A stretch of 64,000 nucleotides of DNA, from positions 3,844,001-3,908,000 of the forward strand of contig NZ_CP033924.1 in NCBI RefSeq assembly GCF_003815875.1, in the 5' to 3' direction. This document shows positions 33,738-42,925 of the stretch, piece after piece (the first letter of the stretch is position 1; each line of letters opens with the position of its first letter). The notes under the pieces were generated by a model. That model saw only the letters and a program-made list of their open reading frames with translations. It did no database searches and was not told the origin of the DNA. This DNA is from Chryseobacterium lactis (GTDB lineage Bacteria > Bacteroidota > Bacteroidia > Flavobacteriales > Weeksellaceae). The position numbers and the translations under genes are program-made.

Positions 33738-33775
33738 AAAAAACCGGAACAAAGTATTTTGTTCCGGTTTTTTAT
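33738..33775. terminator. bidirectional terminator
   Basis: AAACCGGAACAAA / TTTGTTCCGGTTT stem with T-runs on both strands, between converging genes. Confidence 0.9.
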
Positions 33776-33792
33776 ACCATGTAAAATAAATC

Positions 33793-34968
33793 TTATCTGT
33801 CAATCAGGATATTTTTGACAACAGTTTGATCACCTGTTTTTAATATTCCAATATACACTCCTTTTTCAAGGGCAGAAACATTAATCTTTGCTTCGTTATT
33901 TGTTTTAAGCAATGATCTGCCTGTAAGATTGGTCATTTCAAAACTGAAATTGGTTATCTTGGGATCTGGCAATTCGATGTTTAAAACAGTGTTGGCCGGA
34001 TTAGGATAAAATCTTGTCGCTTCCAGAGATGCTGTTGACGCCGTTTTATTGACTGTTGATGTCGTAGAGGCTGTTGCAAAGTGTTGCAAAGCACCTACGG
34101 TAGCTTTTCCAATATTATAAACATATACAGGATCTACATTGGCAAAAGTATCTTTTGAGGTGTGAGGGAAACTGCTTTCTATTCTTTCAAAGAATCCTGT
34201 AATCACTTCACCTTTTTGTTCAAAAGGAATATAATCTGTCCTTTCAGCAGGATCTACAGCCGTTTGAAGAGGAGAGTAGAGAGCGGTACAATTTCTGAGC
34301 TGTTGAGTAACGGCAGTAGAAGCTGCATTATTGCTGGAAACACCACCCTGATCTTCATCACAGTATACGGTATTGTTGTTATTTCCTTTTACGCCGCCTA
34401 CCTGATCCAGATTAAAGACCAGTTTGATATCCAATTTGCGGACACCTCCCTGATAGGCAACATTATTCACATAATGAGTACTTCCTATGAGTCCTTGCTC
34501 TTCTCCGGAAAAGTGAATGAATTTAATAGAGTACTCGGTTGGTACATCTTTTAATATTCTCGCAGCTTCCAGAATGATGGAAGTTCCGCTGCCATTATCA
34601 TTAACTCCGGGACCGTTGATCGTATCAAAATGCCCGCAGATAATAACAAACTTGTTAGGATAAAGAGTTCCTGTTTTAGTAATAATCAGGTTTTTAGATG
34701 TTTTTGAACCATAGGTGAAAGTACTTTCCGCAATCTGGCTGGCAGAATATCCGTACGCAGTATACTTATTTTTAATCCAGTTTAACGTGTTGGTATTTGC
34801 CTGGGAACCGGTGGTTTTTATTCCAAGATTTCCAAACTCCTGCAGGTTGGCAGTGATATTAGCCTGGGTTACCATGTCGGCTCTGTTCTTGTAAGCCTGG
34901 ATGAAACTTTGTGCAGCAATACTTTGGATCATCAATGCAGTACACAAAAATGTTGTGATTCTTTTCAT
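33793..34968 (-). CDS. M28 family metallopeptidase with T9SS tail
   Basis: 391 residues: signal peptide (MKRITTFLCTALMIQSIAAQ), M28 di-zinc aminopeptidase domain (about 70-300) and a type A T9SS sorting domain (about 315-391, RFYPNPANTVLNIELP ... GVYIGILKT ... NILIDR). Zinc and catalytic residues are visible in CGHFDTINGPGVNDNGSG, HFSGEEQGLIGS and the Asp and His of FNLDQVG and FPHTSKD. Such enzymes cleave amino-terminal residues outside the cell. It is a tandem paralogue of the gene at 35242; they share most of their sequence. Confidence 0.92.
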   Translation of the reverse strand: MKRITTFLCTALMIQSIAAQSFIQAYKNRADMVTQANITANLQEFGNLGIKTTGSQANTNTLNWIKNKYTAYGYSASQIAESTFTYGSKTSKNLIITKTGTLYPNKFVIICGHFDTINGPGVNDNGSGTSIILEAARILKDVPTEYSIKFIHFSGEEQGLIGSTHYVNNVAYQGGVRKLDIKLVFNLDQVGGVKGNNNNTVYCDEDQGGVSSNNAASTAVTQQLRNCTALYSPLQTAVDPAERTDYIPFEQKGEVITGFFERIESSFPHTSKDTFANVDPVYVYNIGKATVGALQHFATASTTSTVNKTASTASLEATRFYPNPANTVLNIELPDPKITNFSFEMTNLTGRSLLKTNNEAKINVSALEKGVYIGILKTGDQTVVKNILIDR

Positions 34969-35123
34969 ATTATTTATTTTGGTTGTGGATTACGAATATA
35001 ATAAATAAATCCCAATGTAGTGTTTAGTTTTTTACGAATACTTTAAAACTTTAACCAGTTTATTGGTTATTATTGATGCTTTATGGCTAGTTGCCTTTAC
35101 AGCTGTATAAAGTTCGGATTTTC

Positions 35124-35158
35124 AAACAAAAAACCTTTGAAGTGCTTCAAAGGTTTAA
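35124..35158 (-). terminator. terminator of the upstream M28 gene
   Basis: AACCTTTGAAG / CTTCAAAGGTT hairpin followed on the minus strand by TTTTTTG. It lies 85 bp past the stop of the 35242-36432 gene. Confidence 0.8.
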
Positions 35159-35241
35159 AAATATTTAAAATAAACTGAGTGAATCAAATGAGATCATTTT
35201 CAATTATGATCTTCCTTGCTAGGGCTTAATCATCAGTTTTA

Positions 35242-36432
35242 TTATTTTTCAATAATTACTTTTCTGGAAATATTTCCTTTATCTGTTTTTACCGTTACCA
35301 TATAAACTCCATTTTGCAAACCGGATACGTTTATTTTCGTTTGGTTTCCAACATTCATAACTATTTTTCCGGTCATGTCACTCACCTCAATACTGGATTG
35401 CTTTATTTTTTGTGGTAACTCTACCATGATCATGTCCTTCGCCGGATTAGGATAAATCTGTATTGCTTCCAATGATTTCTGTGGGGCTTCCTGAGTCGCC
35501 ATAACATTATTGGTTGTTGCAGCAATGGCAAAATGTTGTAATGCTCCCACTGCAGCTTTACCCACGTTCAATACGTAAACGGGATCAACATTGGCCATCG
35601 TGTCATTTACTGTGTGCTGATTCCCACTTTCTATGTATTCAAACAATCCGGTAATGGTGTAACCTTTTGCTTCAAAAGGCATATAATCGGAGCTGTAGGC
35701 ATATGAAATAGAAGTTTGAAGAGGAGAGTAGAAGCCGGTACATGCAGCCAGTTCCTGTGTTGCTGTATTGGACGCAGCATTATTTGTGGACATACCGCCG
35801 GTATCTCTCTCGCAGGTAATGGTATTATTCAGATTTCCTATTTTTCCGCCGACCTGATCAATGTTGAGAACCAGTTTAATGTCCAGATTACGAACACTTC
35901 CCTGGTAGGCTACTGTATTGGCATAATGGGTACTTCCTATTAAACCTTGTTCTTCACCCGAAAAATGGATGAATTTAATAGAATATTCGGTAGGAACATC
36001 TTTTAAGATTCTTGCCGCCTCCAAAAGAATGGAAGTTCCGCTTCCGTTATCACTCACTCCGGGACCTACAATGGTATCATAGTGTCCGCAAATAATCACA
36101 TATTGATCAGGATAAACGGTTCCTGTTTTGGTAATAACAAGATTCGTAGAGTTTTTTATATTAGGTGCATTTCCATAACTGAAAGGATCTTCTGCCATTT
36201 GGTTCGCGGTGTACCCGTAAGAAAGATACTTATTCTTCAGCCAGTTTAATGCATTTGTATTGGCTTGTGATCCTGTTGTTTTTACTCCAAGGTTGGAAAA
36301 TTCCTGAAGATTTGAAGTAATTTGTGTTTGGGTAACCAGATCAGCTCTGTCTTTATAAGCTTGAATAAAACTTTGCGCGTCAATACTCTGTATAATGATA
36401 GAGGTTAATAAAAAAGCGGCGATTTTTTTCAT
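35242..36432 (-). CDS. M28 family metallopeptidase with T9SS tail (paralogue)
   Basis: 396 residues with the same three parts as its neighbour: signal peptide (to IDAQ), M28 domain (CGHYDTIVGPGVSDNGSG, HFSGEEQGLIGS, NIDQVGG) and T9SS tail (IQIYPNPAKDMIMVELP ... NGVYMVTVKT ... KVIIEK). The insert ATTNNVMATQEAPQ before the tail differs from the neighbour. The pair is a recent tandem duplication, each copy with its own terminator. Both would be extracellular exopeptidases for nutrient peptides. Confidence 0.92.
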   Translation of the reverse strand: MKKIAAFLLTSIIIQSIDAQSFIQAYKDRADLVTQTQITSNLQEFSNLGVKTTGSQANTNALNWLKNKYLSYGYTANQMAEDPFSYGNAPNIKNSTNLVITKTGTVYPDQYVIICGHYDTIVGPGVSDNGSGTSILLEAARILKDVPTEYSIKFIHFSGEEQGLIGSTHYANTVAYQGSVRNLDIKLVLNIDQVGGKIGNLNNTITCERDTGGMSTNNAASNTATQELAACTGFYSPLQTSISYAYSSDYMPFEAKGYTITGLFEYIESGNQHTVNDTMANVDPVYVLNVGKAAVGALQHFAIAATTNNVMATQEAPQKSLEAIQIYPNPAKDMIMVELPQKIKQSSIEVSDMTGKIVMNVGNQTKINVSGLQNGVYMVTVKTDKGNISRKVIIEK

Positions 36433-36581
36433 TTTTTACTTAACTTGTTTTCTGGTTGCTAATATACCAAATAATCATCAGTTAATGCTGAAAATTAAAA
36501 CCATTAAGGGTGATTTATATATAATTTGTTAATGGAGTGTATTGTTTACGTGGCTCTTGGTAGGTAAGCCTGAAATATAAA

Positions 36582-36611
36582 ACAAAAAATCCCGGATAAA
36601 ATCCGGGACTT
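36582..36611 (-). terminator. terminator of rpmI-rplT
   Basis: TCCCGGAT / ATCCGGGA stem with TTTTTTG on the minus strand, about 30 bp past the stop of rplT. Confidence 0.9.
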
Positions 36612-36639
36612 ATATTGATAACAAAAATAGTATTCTACA

Positions 36640-36984
36640 TTATTTTACTTGATCTACAACAGCTTTGAAAGCTTCAGGGTGATTCATTGCTAAATCTGCT
36701 AAAACTTTTCTGTTAAGCTCGATGTTGTTCTTTTTAAGAGCTCCCATAAATTGAGAGTAAGACATTCCGTGTTCTCTGGTTCCCGCGTTGATACGAGTGA
36801 TCCATAGTGATCTGAAGTTTCTCTTTTTCTCTTTTCTACCACGGTAAGCATATTGCATTGCTTTTTCTACCGCGTTTTTAGCTACAGTCCAAACGTTCTT
36901 TCTTCTACCGAAAAAACCTTTAGCTTGCTTTAAAACTTTTTTTCTGCGAGCTCTTGAAGCTACCGCATTTACTGATCTTGGCAT
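36640..36984 (-). CDS. rplT: 50S ribosomal protein L20
   Basis: 114 residues, normal for L20: [55 protein letters not shown], then [21 protein letters not shown]. It is an early assembly protein of the large subunit that binds 23S rRNA. In many bacteria it also represses its own operon, with rpmI. It is the second gene of the rpmI-rplT pair, separated by 118 bp. infC and thrS, its partners in many genomes, lie about 13 kb away on the same strand. Confidence 0.97.
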   Translation of the reverse strand: MPRSVNAVASRARRKKVLKQAKGFFGRRKNVWTVAKNAVEKAMQYAYRGRKEKKRNFRSLWITRINAGTREHGMSYSQFMGALKKNNIELNRKVLADLAMNHPEAFKAVVDQVK

Positions 36985-37102
36985 AATTTAAATTGTTTTT
37001 TTGAAAAGGGCGGCAACATATGTTACTCTTGTTAGCACCGTTCCAGGGTTAAAATGATGAATTTGTTTGAATTCTTATAAACCGAATATAGATTTATAAA
37101 AA

Positions 37103-37300
37103 CTACTTAATTGCTAATTGACGTTGAACGCTTTTCTCGTCAACCTTAGCTACGTAAGAAGTAGTAGTAAGATTTCTCTTCTGCTTAGTTTCTTTCTTAG
37201 TTAAGATGTGGCTTTTGTAAGCGTTTTTTCTTTTGATCTTACCAGATCCGGTAAGAGCAAAACGTTTCTTAGCACCTGATTTCGTTTTTAATTTTGGCAT
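37103..37300 (-). CDS. rpmI: 50S ribosomal protein L35
   Basis: 65 residues: [36 protein letters not shown] is the L35 signature; the length is normal. It is a highly basic large-subunit protein. Its own promoter lies about 76 bp upstream on the minus strand; the leader contains a small TCCTAA/TTAGGA hairpin (about 37348-37364) that could take part in ribosomal-protein feedback, though I cannot show that. Confidence 0.97.
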   Translation of the reverse strand: MPKLKTKSGAKKRFALTGSGKIKRKNAYKSHILTKKETKQKRNLTTTSYVAKVDEKSVQRQLAIK

Positions 37301-37375
37301 TGTCTTGCTTTTTTATTGTTTTTGTTATCAATATCTGTTTTGGCTACTCCTAAAGACATTAGGAATAATAGGGTG

Positions 37376-37402
37376 CAAAGATACAAAAAAAATCAATTCA
37401 AA
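37376..37402 (-). promoter_or_regulatory. promoter of rpmI-rplT
   Basis: On the minus strand TTTG (37402-37399), 15 bases, TATCTTTG (37383-37376). It gives a leader of about 70 nt for rpmI. Its presence shows that rpmI-rplT are transcribed apart from thrS-infC. Confidence 0.75.
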
Positions 37403-37429
37403 CTTTTATAATTTGTGATTTTATCGCAT

Positions 37430-38011
37430 CTATAGATAAACGGTCCTGTCCTCGTAATCTACTTCAAATACATCATTGATATTTTGATTATTTCCTCCCA
37501 AAACAAATTTAATTCTATGTCCTGAATAGCCAAATATATCTTTTTTTGAATATAACTGAAGCTTCATGTGTGGATCATTCACATGAAAGTTAACCGTTTT
37601 ATTGGTATTCCAAATTGGAATTCCATTGTTGTAAATGACCATGTTTCCATCATATTGTGCAATAAGCTGTGGAGTACCATTTAAAGGTCTATAAGTATTA
37701 GAATGCCATACTACAGAAGTGTGTCCTGACCTCGTCATATAGAGCACAAGATTATTATCAGGCTGCATGATAAGTTGAAATTTTCTGTCACCTTCCTGTA
37801 AAGTAATAGCTTCTCCCGCATTTAATACCGAAGGATGATATACTTCTTGTAAAAATTTTATAGTGGTAGTGCTAACATTAAGACGGGATGTTTTACTTTC
37901 GTTTACTGCAACCTGCTTTTCAGCTGGCATTACATTATCACGGGTTTCATCCTGAGCACAAGATGCCAAAAGCATCGAAAGACTTAAGAAAGTCATTAAT
38001 TTTGTTTTCAT
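37430..38011 (-). CDS. lipoprotein with bulb-type (GNA-like) mannose lectin domain
   Basis: 193 residues; signal and lipobox LASC (Cys18). From about residue 60 a B-lectin fold: the mannose-binding pattern Q-D-N-V-Y appears as MQPDNNLVLY and again, less exactly, as AQYDGNMVIY; a third, decayed site is near LQLYSKK. This fold binds terminal mannose and occurs in plant lectins and in lectin-like bacteriocins. Here a lipid anchor would place it on the cell surface or in the periplasm. It has its own consensus promoter. Ligand and role are unknown. Confidence 0.8.
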   Translation of the reverse strand: MKTKLMTFLSLSMLLASCAQDETRDNVMPAEKQVAVNESKTSRLNVSTTTIKFLQEVYHPSVLNAGEAITLQEGDRKFQLIMQPDNNLVLYMTRSGHTSVVWHSNTYRPLNGTPQLIAQYDGNMVIYNNGIPIWNTNKTVNFHVNDPHMKLQLYSKKDIFGYSGHRIKFVLGGNNQNINDVFEVDYEDRTVYL

Positions 38012-38031
38012 AGGTTATTTGTTTGAGGTTG

Positions 38032-38063
38032 CAAATGTAAACTTATTTACAGTAAATCACAAA
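38032..38063 (-). promoter_or_regulatory. promoter of the lectin lipoprotein
   Basis: Minus strand: TTTG (38063-38060), 20 bases, TACATTTG (38039-38032), 20 bp before the ATG. Confidence 0.75.
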
Positions 38064-38150
38064 TTAAAGATATAAAAATGTTTAATAAACCTTTTGACAA
38101 TGGGTGTTTCAGGATGTATAATAAGACACTTTTTGGTGTTTTTAATAAAT

Positions 38151-38177
38151 AATCCACAATCGTATTGATTGTGGATT
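38151..38177. terminator. hairpin downstream of the alpha/beta hydrolase gene
   Basis: A perfect 11-bp stem AATCCACAATC / GATTGTGGATT with a 5-nt loop. The minus-strand flank is only moderately T-rich, so efficiency is uncertain. Confidence 0.6.
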
Positions 38178-38200
38178 GGTAATATTGTAGACTATATAAA

Positions 38201-39022
38201 TTACGATTGAAAAAATGCTAACAGATCTTTATTGATCGTTTCGGCTTCCGTAGTAGGCATTCCGTGAGGGAAACCAGGATAAGAAATTAATTTTCCGTTT
38301 TTAAGAAGGGTAGCTGCTACCTTTCCTGTTGTTTCAAACGGTACAATCTGATCATCTTCACCATGCATCACCAACACAGGAACATCTACACTTTTAAGAT
38401 CTTCTGTAAAATCTGTCTCAGAGAAAGCTTTTACACAGTCGTAATGTGCTTTGATTGATCCGCTCATCCCTTGTCTCCACCAGTTTCTCTGAATTCCCTC
38501 AGAAACCTTAGCGCCTTCTCTGTTGTACCCATAAAAAGGGAAAGTAATATCAATGAAGAACTGCTGTCTGTGCTTTGCGGTATTGTTTCGGATATCGTCA
38601 AAAACAGATATCGGAACTCCATTCGGATTGTTTTCATTCTGAACCATAATAGGAGTGACAGCACTTACCAATACGGCTTTTGCAACTCTTCCGTTACCAT
38701 GTTTTGCCACATATCTGATGACTTCACCACCTCCTGTAGAGTGTCCTACATGAATGACATCTTTTAAATCCAAAGTTGTAACAATTTCTGCTACATCAGA
38801 AGCGTAAGTATCCATATCATGTCCGTAAGGGGTCTGTTCTGATCTTCCGTGTCCTCTTCTGTCGTGAGCGATTACCCTGTAGCCCTGCTCTAAGAAGAAG
38901 AACATCTGTGCATCCCAGTCATCACTAGATAATGGCCATCCGTGGTGGAAGAAAATAGCCTGTCCTTTTCCCCAATCTTTGTAATAAATTTCTGTTCCGT
39001 CTTTTAATGTAAGTGTGCTCAT
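38201..39022 (-). CDS. alpha/beta hydrolase, non-heme chloroperoxidase/arylesterase family
   Basis: 273 residues. Nucleophile Ser in VGHSTGGGE, acid Asp in HGEDDQIVP and His in GFPHGMPT form the triad; the oxyanion region is HHGWPLSSDDWD. The overall pattern (LKDGTEIYYKDWGKGQAIFFHHGWP, RVIAHDRRGHGRS) is that of the cofactor-free haloperoxidase/esterase group of the fold. It is cytoplasmic, with no signal peptide. The natural substrate is unknown; the haloperoxidase activity of such proteins is usually a side reaction of an esterase. A TACATTTG box lies at 39074. Confidence 0.93.
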   Translation of the reverse strand: MSTLTLKDGTEIYYKDWGKGQAIFFHHGWPLSSDDWDAQMFFFLEQGYRVIAHDRRGHGRSEQTPYGHDMDTYASDVAEIVTTLDLKDVIHVGHSTGGGEVIRYVAKHGNGRVAKAVLVSAVTPIMVQNENNPNGVPISVFDDIRNNTAKHRQQFFIDITFPFYGYNREGAKVSEGIQRNWWRQGMSGSIKAHYDCVKAFSETDFTEDLKSVDVPVLVMHGEDDQIVPFETTGKVAATLLKNGKLISYPGFPHGMPTTEAETINKDLLAFFQS

Positions 39023-39073
39023 TGTTTCCTTTTTTATGATTAATAAATAGTGTATTTAACTTTTTTATAATCA

Positions 39074-39081
39074 CAAATGTA
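39074..39081 (-). promoter_or_regulatory. -7 element TACATTTG for the hydrolase gene
   Basis: Exact TAnnTTTG match on the minus strand with a TTG 15 bases before it (39099-39097). Confidence 0.6.
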
Positions 39082-39303
39082 GATAGAAAATCTTCACAAT
39101 ATCTTGATGTAAGATAATAATTGATTAAAAATTTACATACAATAATAATTTATAAATAATATTTTTTAAAACATGAAAGGTTTAAAATCTTACAATCAGA
39201 AAATTCAAATGATGTGTCTGTAAAATATAGCTGATAATCGGGATTGTATTGTTTTTCACATCTCTTTAATATTGAATTATAAAGATGAGTAGAATTTCGA
39301 AGT

Positions 39304-40788
39304 ATGAAAACAATAGTATGCAGTATCCTTTTTATGTTGACTTCAGTGACGGCTTGTACACAGGAGAAAAAAGGTGATTCCCCATTAGTTACATCAAAAA
39401 TGAAGACTATAAACAGTATTCCTTTTTTAACGAAGCAGAATGATTTTGTCTATGTAGATAAAACTAGTCTGAAACCCGTTACCGGTCAAAAATTCCGAAG
39501 TGCATCTGTATTTACCCCTACAGGTTTTGCCGTTGTTGGAAATGGGAAAGACGAATACGCGACCATAGACGAAAACGGAAAAATAGTTTTAGATTTTTCT
39601 ACCAGTTCAATTGATTTAAATGTCATTAATGGACTTACATTTTATAAAAAAGAAATTGAATACGAAAAGAAGATGCCCGCCTGGAAATGGGAATGGAACA
39701 TTTTAGGCAGCGGCATCAAGAAAGAGCAAACCTATCATAAAATTGAAATCGGAGTATTGGAAACCAAACAAATTTTGCTGGATGAAGAAATCCCGTATCT
39801 GGAGGATAACTATTATCTAAGTTTTGTTTCTGTAGATGAAAACCACGTTTTTTGGAATGGAAATCTTTACGAAATCAAAAATTCCCGCCTGAAGAAAATT
39901 GAACAAAATATTGCGGAGTTATTGGAAAATAAGCGTTTTCTCAAAGCTTCTAATGCTGGTTTTTCCATGTATGAATTGAATCAGAAAAAAGCAATTCACA
40001 ACGGATTGAAAGGCATTGAAACATTTTCAATACAATTTGATAAAGAAACCATAATACTGAAAGACGTTAATAAAGAACGCTATGAGCCGGAAGTGCCTAA
40101 GCTTTTAGCAGATCCTGAAACCAACGATGTTTACCCTTTTCCCCAATATGAAAAGGTATTTCCGAAAGAAATTACAAAAGCAACAGATTCGCAAATTGAT
40201 TTTATTAAAAAAACATCTTTAGTGTATTCTATCACCAATTCACCCTACTTTTTGATAGGTGTTTTTAATTATGATCATGATATCTGGGCATACGATTGGC
40301 TTTATATCGATACCAAAGGTAACATTACAGACTCCATCGATTCATATCATTTTAAAGTGCTGGATCAGGTCGGGAATTTGATCTGGCCCGATAGAAAAAT
40401 GATTTTACCGAATCAGTTCATCGACAAAAACTGGAAATTCGGAAAAATAAATTCTTACGAAGGGATGAATGATTTATACCTTATCCGGATTGAAGATGAA
40501 AAAGGATTAAGAACCATGGGCTTGTGGAACAGCAGTAAAAAGATTTGGGAGATAAAACCTGAATACCACAATATCTCCGTATTGGATACTGAAAAACAGA
40601 TCTACACACTCCAAAAGGATGATAAAGGTTTGTATACACTTTATGATAACAAGAATAAAAAAAGTATCGGATCAAAAGCTTATCAATCTATTAACTCCGA
40701 TGGTTTGGTGAGCACTGTAATTAATTCGGGACAGACGAAGTATTTCTACATTGATATTTATTCCGGAAAAGAATATAAAGAAAATTAA
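39304..40788 (+). CDS. large lipoprotein of unknown function
   Basis: 494 residues; lipobox TAC (Cys18 in SVTACTQEK). The body contains phrases of the type 'YATIDENGKIVLDFS' and 'WLYIDTKGNITDSI', loosely like WG-repeat proteins, so a beta-propeller-like fold is possible. No catalytic motif is evident. It begins a run of four small secreted proteins (39304-42806) with no clear relation to known operons. The start is the only ATG that gives a full signal peptide. Confidence 0.75.
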   Translation: MKTIVCSILFMLTSVTACTQEKKGDSPLVTSKMKTINSIPFLTKQNDFVYVDKTSLKPVTGQKFRSASVFTPTGFAVVGNGKDEYATIDENGKIVLDFSTSSIDLNVINGLTFYKKEIEYEKKMPAWKWEWNILGSGIKKEQTYHKIEIGVLETKQILLDEEIPYLEDNYYLSFVSVDENHVFWNGNLYEIKNSRLKKIEQNIAELLENKRFLKASNAGFSMYELNQKKAIHNGLKGIETFSIQFDKETIILKDVNKERYEPEVPKLLADPETNDVYPFPQYEKVFPKEITKATDSQIDFIKKTSLVYSITNSPYFLIGVFNYDHDIWAYDWLYIDTKGNITDSIDSYHFKVLDQVGNLIWPDRKMILPNQFIDKNWKFGKINSYEGMNDLYLIRIEDEKGLRTMGLWNSSKKIWEIKPEYHNISVLDTEKQIYTLQKDDKGLYTLYDNKNKKSIGSKAYQSINSDGLVSTVINSGQTKYFYIDIYSGKEYKEN

Positions 40789-40796
40789 ATAATACA

Positions 40797-41447
40797 ATGG
40801 GAAAAAGTAAAACTATGATTTTTAGAAAGCTATTGTCTGGTGCTGCTTGTATTGTGAGTGTAGTATCATTTGCTCAAATGAGGACAGGGATATACTTTTC
40901 TTCAGATAAAAAATACAAGGAGATTATTGAAGAGGTGGGAAATCCGTTGTCAGGAAATCCGGTAATGATTGTACAATCATTTGTCCCTGATCATGGAAGT
41001 TATATTTGGTTTTTGAACGAAAGTAAAGCTAAAAATTCCACTTATTCAGGCATGGATTCAAAAGATTTATACTCGGGTGTTTTTCTGGAGGACCATGGCG
41101 GATTACTTCCGAAAATAACCTTTAAAGATTTTGCAGAAGGATTGGCACAACCTCGATATATGATTAACTTCTGTGAAATTGGAGATGCAAACAAAGATGG
41201 TCTTCCTGAGTTTTATCTTACTTATTTTGAAGAATCAGATGGATTGGATGCAAAACCATTGAAAGTGATTGTATATACAAATTTAGGTGAAAAGACATTT
41301 TCGAAATCAAAAATTACCGGCTGGATTCCATTCCAGGAAGAAGAGCAGTATCGCGAAGTAAAGGATGAGAATTTCAAATTATTGCCCAAAGAAATAAGGT
41401 TGAAAGCGGAAAAACTATTGAAAGAAGCCAAAAAAGAAATAAACTAG
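40797..41447 (+). CDS. secreted protein with EF-hand-like calcium loop
   Basis: 216 residues; signal peptide (to about SFAQ, residue 27). Motif GDANKDGLPEFYLTYFEES is a calcium loop of the type found in FG-GAP and EF-hand-like proteins. It is 8 bp from the preceding lipoprotein gene, so probably co-transcribed. The C-terminus is a Lys/Glu-rich helix. I do not recognise the family. Confidence 0.7.
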   Translation: MGKSKTMIFRKLLSGAACIVSVVSFAQMRTGIYFSSDKKYKEIIEEVGNPLSGNPVMIVQSFVPDHGSYIWFLNESKAKNSTYSGMDSKDLYSGVFLEDHGGLLPKITFKDFAEGLAQPRYMINFCEIGDANKDGLPEFYLTYFEESDGLDAKPLKVIVYTNLGEKTFSKSKITGWIPFQEEEQYREVKDENFKLLPKEIRLKAEKLLKEAKKEIN

Positions 41448-41534
41448 AGCTATTAAAAAACCACTATAATCAGGGATATTTTTATCCTACACCTTTGATT
41501 ACCTTTAGTTCGAAGATTTAATAATAATAAGAGG

Positions 41535-42062
41535 GTGAAATATTTCGTGATATCAACTTCATTTTTAACCTTATTGAGCTGTGAAACAGATGCTCAGAAA
41601 TTAAAAATTGCTACCATTTATGCTGCGCCAAAAAGGGTTGTAAAAGAGATTCCGGAAACAGGTAAAACCCATATTTATACAACCCGTCAGGAGGTTACTG
41701 AACGTCTTAGTCCAATGATTTTGATGCTTTCCAAAAATGCTGAAACCCTACAATTTAGGATTCAGGGAAATATCGACTCCAGTGGTCATAACATTCATCA
41801 AGTTAGGAAAATTCGTTTTGAAAAAGGAGAACTGAATGGCAATGGTATTACACTGAGATATTATGTGGAGATCAAAAAAAAGCCGGGCAAAGAAAGTGCT
41901 GATGTGAAGGGTTATAATTATACAAAAGATGAAACTTACAACATACCGAATGATGTTAAAATAATAAAAATAGAATTGTATGAAGACAGGATTAATGATG
42001 CACCAGATTCAAAACCGAAGCTTATTGCTCAACAAATCTTTAATTCTTTTGTAAAAATATAA
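41535..42062 (+). CDS. secreted or lipoprotein of unknown function
   Basis: 175 residues starting at GTG, because no ATG lies before the signal sequence: KYFVISTSFLTLLSCETDAQ, with a lipobox-like LLSC. The mature part is mixed beta with a Lys-rich middle. Nothing enzyme-like is recognised. It follows the EF-hand-like protein by 87 bp, in the same direction. Confidence 0.6.
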   Translation: MKYFVISTSFLTLLSCETDAQKLKIATIYAAPKRVVKEIPETGKTHIYTTRQEVTERLSPMILMLSKNAETLQFRIQGNIDSSGHNIHQVRKIRFEKGELNGNGITLRYYVEIKKKPGKESADVKGYNYTKDETYNIPNDVKIIKIELYEDRINDAPDSKPKLIAQQIFNSFVKI

Positions 42063-42210
42063 GAGGGAAAATGCTGAAAGATCCCCAATAATTATAACTA
42101 ATAACCATTTGACTTAGATAAACAATTTTTTTTTAACTTTTATAGCTTTCTTTTTCACGCCTGATTAAAATGAGAATCTTTTATTTCGAACAAACACTAC
42201 AATCAAAAGC

Positions 42211-42327
42211 ATGGGTAAAAACAATAACAAAATAGAATTGAGTGAAGAAGAAGCTGTAAAAGTAAGAAGTGTTGACAGGATAGTTGTATCAACTGACAAA
42301 ATAAAAAGTCATTTTGGAGAGAAATAA
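42211..42327 (+). CDS. small 38-residue protein, doubtful
   Basis: MGKNNNKIELSEEEAVKVRS, then DRIVVSTDKIKSHFGEK. The composition is protein-like (charged, no odd codons), and it lies alone in the 291-bp gap between two secreted-protein genes. No promoter with TAnnTTTG is visible. It may be a real small protein or the head of a decayed gene. Confidence 0.35.
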   Translation: MGKNNNKIELSEEEAVKVRSVDRIVVSTDKIKSHFGEK

Positions 42328-42353
42328 GAGTTCATGAAATATCCTTTTTTAAT

Positions 42354-42806
42354 ATGAAAAAAACTGTTGCTTTCCCATTTTTCATTGTTATTCTGGTCAT
42401 TCTATTCAGCTGTAAAGGCCCTGAAAGAAAAAAGCTGAATTTCCCTAATAATCTGAAAAGTACCCGGTGGATTATTAATGCCGGAGGACTTATTGCTCCT
42501 GTTGGCGAGAAAACCTATTATCTCTCAAAAAGAATAGATACTGCCTTTATTCTCAACTTTCACGCGGTAGACTTTTTGGATGCTGAAAAATTCAAAAGTT
42601 ATGATAGCTGGGAATGTGGAAATGACTGCTTTACAGAAATACATGGTAGATACTACTTTACAGAAAAGAATCAGATACAAATGGAAGTCGATAGTATCAG
42701 TACATCAGGAACCTGCGATGCTCCCACAAAAATTTTCAAACCGGCAAAAAATATGTCATTTAACCTTATGAAAGAAGGAGAACATCTAAAATTAACAAGA
42801 AAATAA
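42354..42806 (+). CDS. small lipoprotein of unknown function
   Basis: 150 residues; lipobox FSC (Cys20). Four Cys in the mature part (ECGNDCF, GTCDAP) suggest disulfides. It has the general look of a small lipocalin-like beta-barrel (STRWIINAGG ... HGRYYFTEKNQIQMEVD), but the assignment is not secure. It stands just before the promoter of the sensor kinase. Confidence 0.65.
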   Translation: MKKTVAFPFFIVILVILFSCKGPERKKLNFPNNLKSTRWIINAGGLIAPVGEKTYYLSKRIDTAFILNFHAVDFLDAEKFKSYDSWECGNDCFTEIHGRYYFTEKNQIQMEVDSISTSGTCDAPTKIFKPAKNMSFNLMKEGEHLKLTRK

Positions 42807-42876
42807 AATGGAAGACTTCATAAAAATTTTCCCCGAGTATGAAGATGTATTGAAATCGATTAACCGGTATTTTACC

Positions 42877-42884
42877 TATATTTG
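42877..42884 (+). promoter_or_regulatory. -7 element TATATTTG for the kinase gene
   Basis: Exact TAnnTTTG match 42 bp before the kinase ATG, with no good TTTG at the usual distance. Confidence 0.55.
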
Positions 42885-42925
42885 CGTTCTTTAGGATAAT
42901 ACAATTTAAAAGAGATAAGGGTTTG

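Noticed and set aside
42808..42894. 28-codon frame beginning MEDFIKIFPEYEDVLKS
   Set aside because: Reads like a protein start but runs through the TATATTTG promoter of the kinase gene and stops at once; at best a remnant.
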